Shown here: positions 33,382 through 44,385 of the stretch, in pieces
Layout: each line of letters begins with the position of its first letter
How positions within the stretch are numbered: the first letter of the stretch is position 1
Origin: Linum tenue
Taxonomy: Eukaryota > Streptophyta > Magnoliopsida > Malpighiales > Linaceae
Length of the DNA: 64,000 bases
Assembly (NCBI GenBank): GCA_946122785.1
Contig: CAMGYJ010000008.1
Span: forward strand, 56,120,963 to 56,184,962
Reading direction: 5' to 3'
Position numbers and translations under genes: made by a program
Notes under the pieces: generated by a model
What the model saw: the letters and a program-made list of their open reading frames with translations, nothing else
What the model was told of the DNA's origin: nothing
Databases searched by the model: none

Positions 33382-34342
33382 TGATATGATCTCAAATTGC
33401 TTGGCATTAAAGTTTCCATGGATTGATCAAGGAGCGAGGTTGTTAAGGAACAAAATACATGGAATTTGACTAAGTGTTTTGGTTGTTCCAGGAGCCCAAC
33501 TTGGGAGGCCCAGTTCTCTCTATTTACCCAATGAAAATGGGTGTTCTTGGGATTGTTTTGAACCTTGGAGTTTACTCTAAAACCTAGACGGTTTGGATTC
33601 TCAGAAGAAGCCTGGAGGATCGTTTTCGAAGGCTTTCAAGTTGCTATGCCGAAACCGAGAATCTGCCTGTTCTTGGTTAAGGCATTTGACGTGTTCAAGG
33701 TGCCATCTTTGGAGCTCCATATCTCGAGTTTGGGACACGATCAAGAATTTATTCAAGTTGGAACGAAGACAAGAACACGTCACAAACCCAGGGAAGGCAT
33801 TGGATAAGCTTGGTTCAACGTGGAAGACCATTTTCGAGGGCCTCAAAGAAGCTTCCTCGCACTGCCAGTAATCCAAGTCCTATAAGGATTCCTAGTCCAT
33901 TTCATATTACAATTGTAATTCAGCTTCCTTGTTTAATTAGGTTAATTTCAGTCCTAGTTTTCGTATGTTTGTAGTTGTTTAAGCCTATAAAATGCCTCAT
34001 TTATGAATTGTAACATTCATAGTAGAATTGAGAAGAAAACCCCAAAATTCCCAACTTCTGCGTTGTGAGTTTGTTCTTGGTTTTGGTTGCGATCAAAGCT
34101 TGCTGAAATAGCCTATTAATCGAGCAAACCCACTCGATTACATCGAAGGCATCCTTATAATCTTTTTGCATTCTCCCAGGTGTGAGTTCCCATCCGTTTC
34201 CATCCATTGATCGACTCAAACTAGCTTAGTGAAGCACGTTTGAGAACCATGTTTGTGTTCTTAACCGTGATAGTGAAATCTGAGGTTTCCAAGCCTCTTG
34301 GCTGCGTGATTCTGATGCAAAACCCTGCCTAGTGTTTTATCA
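33382..34342 (+). repeat. 5' LTR of the second Ty3/gypsy element
   Basis: About 961 bp, starting TGATATGATC and ending TTTTATCA. It matches 37607-38525 with many substitutions, so it is older than the Athila-like insertion. Confidence 0.75.
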
Positions 34343-34344
34343 AG

Positions 34345-34356
34345 TGGTATCAGAGC
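34345..34356 (+). other. Primer-binding site, initiator tRNA-Met
   Basis: TGGTATCAGAGC, two bases after the LTR end. Confidence 0.9.
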
Positions 34357-34565
34357 CTTATGTTCAACGCAGTGGCCAGGATACCAAATACCAGGAAGGA
34401 AAGCGGCACTGCAGCAACCCACTGGACAAGGTCCAAAGGCCCTATTCCTAATACCCCTGTTGAGCTGCTCTGAGAGAGAAAGAAGAAGAAGAAGCAGGCA
34501 ATTGTACTGGCGAACCAGACCTCCAAACAGACACCCAACCCGCCGTTGAGAGTAAAGAAGCTGCC

Positions 34566-36171
34566 ATGGGAGACCCGCAGCCGGTCACGATAGCCGAGTT
34601 GGAGCAATTTTTCCAGCAACAGGTTGTTGCTCTATTTCAGACCAAACTGACTAAACAGGACGAGAAGTTTAAGGCTCTCTCGTCCAAGTTCAATGAATTG
34701 AATCAGACAGTCGCGTTGATGATCCAGCAGGGAGGACCAGCTACGACGACCGCGAGTAGAACACAGGTTCACTGCGAATCTTAGCGGACTCTGCCGGCGA
34801 ATTTTAACAATTCACCACAAAACAGAGTCCCAGAAACCGATCAAGCTCTGGCCGAGCGAGTTTATGAATTGGAACAACAATTGATGACCCTGGAGGTCAA
34901 TATTGACAACCATCAACTACTCAATCGACATCGAGGAGGTTTTCCGCAATCCAATCATGAAGCAGAGGAAGTTCTAGTCTCAGAATTGCGGGGAATCATA
35001 TTATCAATTCCTTCCTTTCAAGGAACGATCAATGCTTCTGCCTATTTGGACCAGAAGAGAAAGATCTTGTTGTTCTTTCAGTGCAGCCATTATACCGATT
35101 CACAGAACATTGCGGTGGCCACCTACGAGTTTACGGACTATGCCGCTCAGTGGTGGGAGCAAGTTCGCCACCGGCGGCAATAGAATATGCATCCTCCCGG
35201 TGACGAGTTTGGACGAATTGAGGGGAAGATCACTACAAAGAATTGCACGAAGCCTTGCAGTCAATTCGTCAAGGAACGAGGTCGGTGGACGATTACTACA
35301 AAGAGCTTGAAATGCTCTTTCTCCGAGCTGATGTTCGAGAAGATACAGAGGCCACTATATCGAGATTTTTGCACGGCCTCAATAGAGAAATTCGGAAAGA
35401 AGTGGAGATGCGTCAATTCTTCGACTTAGAGAAATTCGTTCACCTTGCAATCAAGGTCGAGAAGCAGCTGAAGGTGGGGTCGGGACGACGATTTGCTCCT
35501 GTAGTTCCTCGTTCAAACCCGACCCATGAATCTGGTCGAACTGAGCTCCTGCTTCAAATCGGCCAATAAAGACGAAGTCAGTCGTCCAAATTGGCAATCA
35601 AGAACGGCCTGGAGGAGGACTAAGCAAGCTGGAATGCTACAAGTGCCATAGAAGAGGACACAAGTCCTTCCAATGCCCCAATTCGAAAGCATTAATTATG
35701 CGCGATGGGGAATACTACTTCGACGATGAGGAAAGGGAGAAGGAAGCAGCTAAGGAGAACACAGACGAGGAGGTGGATGAGAACATAGAAATGGAGGCTC
35801 TAGGTGGACATTTTCTCGTCAACAGAAGAGCACTCACCGTTGAGGCGGTTAGTGAAACCCAGCAGCGTGACAATTTGTTCCATACCCGCTGCCGAATTCA
35901 AGGAAAGACGGTGTCGATGGTGTTCGACGAAGGAAACTGCACTAACGTTGTCATCCTGGAGACAGTTAGGATGCTCGGATTGAGCACATTGCAGCACCAC
36001 AAACCATATAGCCTCCATTGGCTTAATGATCATGGCGCAGTGAAGGTTACAAAGCAAGCATGGGTGGAGTTTGAAATCAATCAATATAAGGATCAGATTC
36101 TTTGTGATGTAGCTACCATGCACGTTGCTCATATCCTCTTGGTAAGACCGTGGCAGTACGATCGTGGAGTC
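34566..36171 (+). pseudogene. Ty3/gypsy gag-protease, broken
   Basis: Fragments in several frames: MGDPQPVTIAELEQFFQQQV, SFQGTINASAYLDQKRKILL, YEFTDYAAQWWEQV, ALQSIRQGTRSVDDYYKELE (gag), the zinc knuckle CYKCHRRGHKSFQCP near 35638, then the retropepsin-like part RCRIQGKTVSMVFDEGNCTN and HKPYSLHWLNDHGAVKVTKQ. Family members have IDSGS or IDGGS at the active site; here it is FDEGN, so catalytic loop residues are altered although the aspartate remains. It ends HILLVRPWQYDRG (LLGRPWQYDR in relatives), exactly where the CACTA terminus begins. Confidence 0.85.
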
Positions 36172-37318
36172 ACTACAAAAAATGCAGACAGTTGTGACGA
36201 AAACTTACTGACGACTTAGAAATTGCGTTGAAAAAGATGCATAATTCCGACGAACAACAATTTTCGTTCGTAATATTTGCATCACCACTGACAGAGGTGA
36301 ATTTTCGTCAGTAATTGTATTGTTTTCGTAAGTAACATGTATTTAGGGCCGATTTCGATTTCACACACTCATTATTTGTGACGATTTCATTTTTCGGGTT
36401 AGAAATAATCAATATTACTGACCAATACAAAATTATCATCAGAAAAATAATTATTATTGACAAAAAGGACACAATTGTCAAAAATAATTATTAGTTTTGA
36501 TGCCATAAACAATACGGCAGCACTAAATGGTGAGAAATAAGTATTTTTGACACCATTAAAAGTTCGTAAGTACTATTTGGTCAGGAAAAAAAAGTTTTTT
36601 GACGCCATAAACAGTACATCAGTATTGTTTGGTCAAAAAAATATATTTTTTGTGACAGATAGTAAAGGCGTCGGAAATTGGTGCATTACTCCGACGAACA
36701 ACAATTGTGGTCATTAATATATGCCACTATACTAACATAGTTGAATTATCGTCAGTAATTGTGATTTTTGTCGTCATTAATATGCATTTTGGGGAGGATA
36801 CAATTTCGCACATTTACTATTTTGTGACGATTTCGTTTTTCGCGTTAGATATACTAAATATTACTGATGAATATAAAATCATTGTTAGAAAAAATGTTTA
36901 TTATTGACGGTAAAAACACGTTTTCGTCAAAAGAAATGTTTTGGAGGAAATTATGAAACATTTGGGTGCTATTGGTGAGGATAAAGATGCACATTTTCTT
37001 AAAGTAATTATAACAAGCACGGGTTTATGCAAGATTAAAAATTAAGTTATATATCCCGATCTACAAACATGAGCAAATTAGTTCTAATCTTCAAACCTGC
37101 CCTAGTCCAATTTATGTGATCATCTTTCTCATTTTGGAGAACCCCAGGATCATCAATTAAAATATTATCTTCTTGATAGGCTTCTTCTAATTCTCCTTCT
37201 CCTTCATCAGAAGGCATGTGAAACAAATTTCTTGGTCTTGTTTCAACCATTATTTCCCAATTAGGGTATCTCTCAAAGACTGCACATAATAAACTTGAAT
37301 TGCTTGACTAGCTAGAAC
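36171..37318 (-). mobile_element. CACTA (En/Spm) transposon fragment with subterminal repeats
   Basis: It begins CACTACAAAAAAT, the CACTA terminal inverted repeat. The next 770 bp are rich in TGACGA/TCGTCA motifs in both orientations and contain two diverged copies of a 260-280-bp unit (about 36228-36490 and 36660-36935, sharing CCGACGAACAACAATT and GTGACGATTTC). This is the subterminal organisation of En/Spm elements. Minus-strand coding sequence at 37300-37047 follows. The other end is missing; the fragment meets a MITE target site near 37310. Confidence 0.75.
37047..37300 (-). pseudogene. CACTA transposase (TNP2-like) C-terminal fragment
   Basis: Minus-strand translation AVFERYPNWEIMVETRPRNL then FHMPSDEGEGELEEAYQEDN and HINWTRAGLKI. 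This matches the pattern at the end of plant TNP2-type transposases (NW.VV..TKPR.LYD.P....EPYQ...W.R.D). Only this tail is present. No catalytic region is visible. Confidence 0.55.
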
Positions 37319-37517
37319 CCATATAGTCAAAATCGCGCTTTAAAGTTTAAAAACTTACACTTTTACATTTCTAGGTCACCATAACTTTTCTACGCAGAAT
37401 CACGGTCATTATAAGTATTGTAGTTAAAAATGTTCTTTTAAGCTTACAAGCTTGTTGTTTCGCGCTTCTAGATCAACAAAACACTTTTTAAGTAGAAATG
37501 CGCTTTTGACTACATTG
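37319..37517. mobile_element. TIR element of the TAGTCAAAA family, copy 1
   Basis: 199 bp between two copies of GCTAGAAC (37311-37318 and 37518-37525). Left end CCATATAGTCAAAATCGCGC; right end as reverse complement CAATGTAGTCAAAAGCGCAT. The 8-9-bp duplication and TIRs point to a Mutator- or hAT-type MITE. Confidence 0.8.
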
Positions 37518-37606
37518 GCTAGAACGAATGGCTCATCTATTCTAAGCCTTCATGTTGTGTTGATGGTAATAGTGTCGTGTCCAGCGGTGTCATACCACTC
37601 ACTCTA

Positions 37607-38525
37607 ATTGATCAAGCAGCGAGGTTGTTAAGGAACAAAATACATGGAATTTGGCTAAGTGTTTTGGTTGTTCCAGGAGCCCAACTTGCGAGGCTCGGTT
37701 CTCTCTATTTACTCAATGAAAATGGGTGTTCATGGGCTTTTTTGAACCTTGGAGTTTGCTCTACAAGCTAGATGGTTTTGATTCTCAGGAAGAAGCCTGG
37801 AGGATCATTTTCAAAGGCTTCCAAGTTGCTATGCTGAAACCGAGAATATGCTTGTTTTTTGCTATGGCATTTGACGTGTTCAAGGTGCTATCTTTGGAGC
37901 TCCATATCTCGAGTTTGGGACACGATCAAGAATTGATTCAAGTTGGAATGAAGACAAGAATACATCACAAACATAGGGAAGGCATTGGATAAGCTTGGTT
38001 CAACGTGGAAGACCATTTTCGAGGGCCTCAAAAAAGCTTTCTCGCACTGCCAGTAATCCAAGTCCTATAAAGATTCCTAGTCCATTTCAGATTACAATTG
38101 TAATTCAGCTTTCTTATTTAATTAGGTTAATTTCAGTCCTAGTTTTTGTTTATAGTTGTTTAAACCTATAAAAGGCCTCATTCACGAATTGTAACATTCA
38201 GAGTTGAATTGGGAAGAAAACCCCAAAATTCCCAACTTGTGCGTTGTGATTTTGTTCTTGGTTTTGGTTGCGATCAAAGCTTTCTGAAGCAGCCTATTAA
38301 TCGAGCAAACCCACTCTATTACATCGAAGGCATCCTTATAACGTTTGTGCATTCTCCCAGGTGTGAGAATTCCCATCTGTTTCCATCCATTGATCGACTC
38401 AAACTAGCTTAGTCAAGCACGTTTGAGAACCCTCTTTGTGTTCTTAACCGTGAGAGTGAAATTTGAGGTTTCCAAGCCTCTTGGCCGCGTGATTCTGATT
38501 CAAAACCATGCCTAGGGGTTTATCA
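37607..38525 (+). repeat. 3' LTR of the second Ty3/gypsy element
   Basis: Colinear with 33422-34342, ending GTTTATCA. The 5' end is less certain because the first 40 bp of the partner LTR are not matched. Confidence 0.75.
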
Positions 38526-39055
38526 AATCCTCTGTCCAAAGGAAACGATGATCCTCCCTCCGACATGCTTCAACTCTACGTAGGCACTCGTTGCTTGGAC
38601 ATCCAGCTCTCCCACGTTGATCGCGTCCCGTGCTATCTCCACTGCTTCCTCACCGATGCAACAACACTTTCGTCGGCCTCTAGAACGCCTCCGAAAACTA
38701 CAAGCAGAAGATGATGAATCACCGCCTCAGCTTCGGCAAGATCTTGGACTTGAGGATGTACATGGAGGGCATAGAGATGCAAGTCGCTCCAGTGGAGAGG
38801 ATTGTGTTCGACGTGCTCTACCGCGATGGAGTGAGACTCGACGAGCGCGTCAATCGTGGTCGCTGGGACCAGCTGATCCTCAATCCTAAGCAAGTTCTGT
38901 TTGGTGTTATGGACTCTCTCGTTTGCTTCCAGATTGGAGAAGCTCTTCGTGTTCGGAAGATCTCAAAATCTGATATCAAGGTCAAATCAGATTTTGAGCT
39001 GAGGATGGAGGCTGGAGTTCCGGAACTCGAGGACTTGTACGGCTACTATGTCTAG
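38526..39055 (+). pseudogene. 3'-5' exonuclease-like pseudogene, 3' part
   Basis: It resumes with SKGNDDPPSDMLQLYVGTRC and LDIQLSHVDRVPCYLHCFL, the block that in plant WRN-exo-like proteins reads DPP.DTLQLCVG.RCLI.QL. After a frameshift near 38660 the frame is TFVGL then NASENYKQKMMNHRLSFGKI and LDLRMYM, matching the following exonuclease block. It ends at TAG 39055 after ELEDLYGYYV. Expected length of the rejoined product is about 245 residues. Acidic catalytic residues of DEDDh exonucleases are only partly conserved, as in other members of this plant group. Confidence 0.65.
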
Positions 39056-40058
39056 GTTGATCTCTTTTTGGATATTCAGGTTCATATGATTTCTCGTTCA
39101 TTGTTTTCTTTGCTCTGTTGTTTTTCTCTGTTGGTACTCTAATCCTCAGCGTTCTCTGATTGCTTGTTTGTCTAGCTTTGATTAGTTGTTTATGATTTTC
39201 TGTCAATGCGCAACAAGTGTTCAATCATTTGACTGTATGCTGGAGGTGGGGAAAATTAATCTGCTAACTTGAAGATTAGTTAGCAGATACTAACTGATAT
39301 CCAAATACAAGAACTAGTATCCAAGTACTAAAGTATCTAGAGAGCACAGACTAGTATTCAAAGTTTGCTAACTGATATCCACCATGAATCAACTATTATC
39401 TTAAATTCACAAACTAATATCTAGACAACACAGAATAGTATCCATACATCATATAATTAGTATCCAGATAACACATAAGAGTATCCATATTGAATACTAG
39501 TTGGCTGATTGTGGATATTAGTTGGTATCTGCTATCTGGATACTAGTTGGTGATGTTTTGAATACTAGTCTGTGCTATCTAGATACTCAGTAGTTCATAC
39601 ATTTTGGATATTAGTTAGTATATACTAACGAATCTTCAAGTTAGCAGAATAGCTAGACTGATATGAGGATCTGTTTTGCTCTGCTATGTGTCATATTAAT
39701 TGTTTGTTGTCTTGTACCTTTGATTTGAGGATGGTATTCGTGTTTAGTTTTGATGTATTGTTGGTTTTGGTATCCCTATGTTAATATGAACAAAGTGTTC
39801 GATCGTTTGCCTGAATGAAAACTTGAACTGATTTTTCTTTCGACCTTCCTTTTGCATGTCGCAAAACAAAGTCCTGTTTGGCAATTTCAGCAGGCAACCA
39901 TACCATCCTGTTTAGAATCAGTAGTAAATAGTGTCAACATAGTTGAACAGTATTGGAATCCAGAAATTAGTAAGATACTTACTATCGTCATTAAAAGTCA
40001 TACCTGGTTCAATTTACTCAAGTCGTTTGATGTCTTGCAGCGGGTTGGTATCTGGATA
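39056..40058. other. 3' flank of the pseudogene with a foldback MITE
   Basis: Apart from the MITE (39260-39648) I see no coding gene. Position 39995-40040 ends in a splice-acceptor-like TTGATGTCTTGCAG, but no exon could be defined. Confidence 0.4.
39260..39648. mobile_element. Foldback MITE, 389 bp
   Basis: Ends TCTGCTAACTTGAAGATTAG and, inverted, TCTGCTAACTTGAAGATTCG. The two halves are complementary over most of the length, and ACTAGTATCC/GGATACTAGT motifs recur inside. AAT flanks both sides if the element starts at CTGC, a 3-bp duplication. Confidence 0.85.
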
Positions 40059-42542
40059 ATGAATGGTTGTTTGCCTCCCCGCAAATTACTATTTGCCGCC
40101 CACCATTTACAACAAAATAACAATTTTACCTTTACTTTTTGAACGGAGGTTTGCGAAATTGCTTCTTCCAACCCGCGTTGCTTCTCCCAACTCACCCCAA
40201 GCGGCAATCAAGCCACCATTGCCATCGCTTCCTCCCATCCAAACAAGCTCAATATCCATGTATGTTCGTCATTGGATTCCAGAAATCAACGTTGATCTGG
40301 CCTAGAAACACGGTCCAACGTCGACAATCAGAAGGTGAAGTGAGGTCCGAAGCCGGCAACTCGATGGTGAGGCAGGTTCTGAAGAAGGAGAACGGACGGT
40401 GAGGCATGGTTCGACGTCGTCGTTCAGACAGGGAGGAGGCACGGTCTGATGCCAACGTTCGGACGGGGTCCGACGCCCAAATTCGGATGATTGCCGTCGG
40501 CGACCTTTTTTCTTCAAAAAGATCGGACGTGGTCCAACGCCATAGATCGAACGCGGTCTGAGGTTGGAGATTGGACCGCGCTTCTCCGTTGGACGACGAT
40601 GTCGTCAAGAAGGTGCGGGAGCTTCGATCGGGAGGGATCCCGGGGTTTCAATCGTCTTCGCGGGATAGATTTTGGGGTTTGGTTTGTGGTCGGCGGTGAA
40701 TTGTTGTCGTGGAGGAAAGAGAGAAAGGGGTAAAGGTTGGCGTTGGCTGGAGGAAGAAGGCAATTGGCGGCGATCAATGTAGTCAAAAGCGCGATTCTAC
40801 CTAAAAGCGGAAAAGGGGTAAAATCGAAAAGCGGTGAATCAAAGCGTAAAAGCGTAAGTTTTTATGCATCTTGTATAATAGTTAAAAATCTGTTAAGTAC
40901 GACATATACTATGTAAAATATGAGTGCACATAATTTAGCTAAAAGAATAAATACCTGCATTTCATGTCTAAATTAAAATAAACTATTATCGAGCCATGAC
41001 CACATGGCTCTTCCACTGTACTCTTCGATCCATCGATCTCCCACCACTACAACAACCATCGCCGTTTCCGCCTCCGCCTCTCTATTAATTACATCGTACA
41101 ATCCAACTCTTTGTCCTAGGAACTAATAAAAACAATTGATTTTCCCTTCATTGACTAGACGACGAATCTTCATAGTTATTGATGTATAATGAAACACAAC
41201 TGCTCAAATTGGTGAAGACTGAAGTGGTGATGGGCTAGGACAAGGAAGAGACAGAAACTAACTGGTTGTGTCACCGGCGAGTGACGAAAGGCGATGACGA
41301 GTCCGACGGGTGACAGGCGACCGGTGCTGCCGTGTTGGAGACTTGGAGCCTTGTAACAGCTGCAAATTCTTCGGTGGAAAGGGGCGGACTGGAGGCAACG
41401 GTTGTGAAGCCTTGTAGCAGCTACGGATTCTTTGCTAGAGCCTGGAAGGCCTGCCTCGCGACGGCATTGACAGACGATGACGAGTAATGAGGGCGGCGGC
41501 GGGGCCTGCCTCGTTGGAGTGCTGGAACCAGGAGACAACGATTAGGGATTTTGGAAGAGTTTGGCAGCCTCAGCCCGATATCCACCCTATTCCTTTTTTT
41601 TTGTCCGAAGTGCTCAAAACGGCGTTGTTTTGGTTGGTGGAGGCAGTTTTCTCCTTTGCTTGAAATCGGATAAAATCGTTCTAAAAACGCGATTTTATAC
41701 GATTTCACCGATTTTAACTATTCTACTAACGCTTTTGACCGATTTTGAGTGAAAACGATTTTATTAGTGATTTGAAACGTTTTCCTACCCTAGAAACGTA
41801 AAATCGTACGATTTTACGCTTTAAAGCGCGATTTTGACTACACTGGCGGCGATTTTCTGGCAGGGGAGGTAAGCCGGCGGTGGTTTATGGGAGGATTTTG
41901 GAAATAAAGATTTGCCCCTTCCTAATTAACAATCATTCCTAATTGACAACCGTAAAACCCTTAATTAACACGTCTAATTTCATTTACTTAATTATTTCCT
42001 TTTTCTCAAAATTATCAATTATTTAATTTATTTCCTTAATTAAAATCGAAAATCCATTTCCCTAATTATCAACCGAGAATCCATTCCCTAATTAACTCCT
42101 TAATTTTGTTTTATATTTAGCAATTAAATAATTGTTTTTTAGGGAAAGTGTTTAATTAATTGAAAATTTCATAATTAGTGTTTTTAAGGAAGGTTTTCTA
42201 TTTTTTTCTTTATCCGTCCGTCGGCCAACGTTGGAGGGGTCTGCCGGCTGTCATCGGACAGTATCTGCCGACCGTCATCGAACGTGGTCCGCCCATCAAT
42301 GTCGGACGGGGTTTGGCACCGCCGGTGGTGGTCTGACACTGGCCGTTGTGATGGTCTGTCGGCGGCTATGATGTTCTTGCACTTGTGGTGGTCTACGATG
42401 GCGGTTGTGATGGTCTGTCGGTGGTGTGGTGGTGGAATGAGGCTGGGTGTTGTGAAGAAATGGACGAGTGATAAAAATGACATTTTCACTAAAATCATGG
42501 GCGGCAAATAGTAAATGGTCGAGCGGCAAATAACAACCCTCT
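40059..42542. mobile_element. TIR DNA element with TSD TCTGGATA
   Basis: Flanked by TCTGGATA at 40051-40058 and 42543-42550. About 60 bp at each end are inverted relative to each other: left has GGTTGTTTGCC and TACTATTTGCCGCCCA, right has the complement of GGTTGTTATTTGCC and TACTATTTGCCGCCCA. The interior contains GC-rich stretches rich in GGTCYGACG/CGTCCGAC motifs (40300-40600 and 42200-42440). No transposase is seen. A smaller TIR element (40775-41844) lies inside. An 8-bp duplication suggests hAT type. Confidence 0.8.
40775..41844. mobile_element. TIR element of the TAGTCAAAA family, copy 2 (1.07 kb)
   Basis: Flanked by perfect 9-bp duplications GGCGGCGAT (40766-40774 and 41845-41853). 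Ends CAATGTAGTCAAAAGCGCGA and, inverted, AGTGTAGTCAAAATCGCGCT. Subterminal DNA is rich in AAAATCGNNNGATTTT-type motifs. The middle (about 41000-41640) is GC-richer with no clear gene and could be captured sequence. Confidence 0.85.
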
Positions 42543-42647
42543 TCTGGATATAAGAGTGACACTCCATCGAGAAAGAGGGTGGCTTTGGATGTATTTCTGT
42601 TTTCTCTACCCTAGGGTTTTGGAGTTTGATCCGATCGCGGCAAAGGA
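42543..42647. other. Short unique segment between two elements
   Basis: It continues the target locus after the TIR element (TSD copy 42543-42550) to the copia LTR. No gene identified. Confidence 0.4.
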
Positions 42648-42929
42648 TGTGAAGAGTCATTAGGCGGTTGGCCTTAATTGTCACTAGTTGGTTGTTAGTG
42701 GAGAGACCTAACCCTAGTTTCATTAGTTGTACGGGGTAGGGTAGCTATATATATAGCATGTTGCATGCTTACTGTGTCGTTGTTGTTGTTAGTTGTTGAG
42801 TAAATAATAAAAGTTCGGCCGAGAAGCTCTTGACGAGCTTCTTCGTGGATTAGTCTCGTTCACATCGAACGAGGATACCACATAAATTGATCGTAAACGT
42901 TCGTAGTTTCTGAGCTTCTCCGGGTTACA
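42648..42929 (+). repeat. 5' LTR of the copia element
   Basis: Starts TGTGAAGAGTCATTAGG; the end is placed at GTTACA. It contains the TATA-like GCTATATATATAGC around 42745 and the run TCGTTGTTGTTGTTAG. Confidence 0.75.
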
Positions 42930-42939
42930 ATTTTCTATA

Positions 42940-42951
42940 TGGTATCAGAGC
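42940..42951 (+). other. Primer-binding site, initiator tRNA-Met
   Basis: TGGTATCAGAGC, about ten bases past the assigned LTR end. Confidence 0.88.
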
Positions 42952-42981
42952 TATCACGATCGTAAACGTTCGTAGTTTCTG

Positions 42982-44220
42982 ATGAGTGACAACGAGACGA
43001 AGGGAAGCGACTCGAGCAAGGGTTCCGAGTCCGACACGAGTCATGTCGTCCATGGTGGCGGGACTTCCAAGCTGGAAACTGATCTTACCTCGCCGTACTT
43101 CATCAGTCAGTCTGATAATCCCAATCAAGTATATGTTGGTGAGTTGTTGAATGAAGTTAATTATGCTGATTGGATTCATGACATGACGAATGCCTTGATA
43201 GCTAAGAATAAGCTAGGGTTTGTCGATGGTTCCCTAGTGATGCTTCAGGATCCGCTTGTCTTGCGGAGTTGGCGTCGTGCTGATGCCATGGTCGGGTGGC
43301 TGACCTCAGCCATTGACAAATAGGTTCGCTGCAGGGCCCGGTATGCTTAGACTTCTCGTGAAGTTTGGGTCGATTTGAAGGAGCGCTTTGTGTGGAGTAG
43401 CGCTCCGTAGGTTTACGAATTGTGTCGCCGTATTAGTCATCTTCCTCAAGAGAAGCTGTCTGTTTCTGCATTTTCTACTCAGCTCTGCAATCTTTGGGAA
43501 GAGGTTCTGACTATGGCTCCGCTTCATCCTTGTACGTGCGGTCACTGCACTTGTGGGGCGGAACGAAAGAATCAAGTACGTGAAGAGACTTTTCGGCTAT
43601 ATGACTTTCTTATAGGTCTCGATGATTCGTTTTCTAATGTCAAAACTCAGGTTGTTTCTATGAAGACGTTACCCACATTGTCGGAGGCATACCAACTCAT
43701 TTCCAATTATGCTCATCAGCGTCGTCTTGCGACAAATAATCATCCTACTTCTAAGGCTGCTGCATTCTTGGTTTGTGATGATATGACTAATGGTGATTCT
43801 TCCTCCACAGGTCGCGGACGCCACAAATGTACCCACTGTGGCAAAGTTGGCCATCTTAAAGAGACATGCTTTGATCTTATTGGCTGGCCCGATCGTCCAC
43901 CTACTTCCAAATCCAATGGCGCTGGAAGACAGAAATGGTCAGATCGGCCCAAATCTACTCCTAGGGAAGCTGCCGTTGAAGTTGGTGACAACCTTGTTGC
44001 TGGTTTGAGCATGTCGCAGCTAGCACAACTCAAGGAATTCTTGGATGATTCATCTTCCTCGCCAGAAGCATCCGCAACCAAACTCACTGATATTTTCTCT
44101 CGTTCTACTACATGGGTTTTGGACTCCGGGTGTAATGAACATATAGTCCATGATGTTGGTAATTTCTCTAACGATTTTCAGCTGAGTGTTTATGGGTTGG
44201 GATTCCCAATGGGGTCTTAG
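42982..44220 (+). pseudogene. Copia gag and protease start
   Basis: One frame from ATG 42982 with three in-frame TAG codons near 43321-43410. Gag features: YVGELLNEVNYADWIHDMTN (N-terminal copia gag), FRLYDFLIGLDDSFSNVKTQ and the zinc knuckle CTHCGKVGHLKETCFDLIGW near 43830. The protease active site TWVLDSGCNEHI lies near 44115; the DSG triad is kept. The frame ends at TAG 44220 shortly after. A cysteine cluster CTCGHCTCG sits mid-gag, as in some plant copia lineages. Confidence 0.88.
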
Positions 44221-44385
44221 TTAATGTTGATCAAGTGGGGACGATTCGCTTGAGTAAGAGGATGATCTTACCACGATTCTTACTAGTTCCAGAGTTTCAA
44301 GTTCAATCTTTTATCCTTCGGTCGCCTCACGAAAGAATTTCCCATTGCACTGATCTTCCTTCACGATTTCTGCATTCTGCAGGAC

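Larger units (their letters stand above)
33382..38525 (+). mobile_element. Ty3/gypsy element inside the exonuclease-like pseudogene
   Basis: 5' LTR 33382-34342 and 3' LTR about 37607-38525 share long colinear stretches (for example GCGAGGTTGTTAAGGAACAA) and both end TTTATCA. The initiator-Met primer site is at 34345-34356, followed by gag and protease. Flanks are AGTCC (33377-33381) and AATCC (38526-38530), a 4-of-5 target duplication. Continuity of the host reading frame across the site supports the ends. RT, RNase H and integrase are missing; a CACTA fragment and a MITE occupy their place. The first 40 bp of the 5' LTR have no match in the 3' LTR. Confidence 0.8.

Noticed and set aside
40249..40786. 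GC-rich frames at 40.2-40.8 kb and 41.2-41.7 kb as genes
   Set aside because: Frames on both strands are similar in length and low in complexity, and they lie within TIR elements; no domain recognised.
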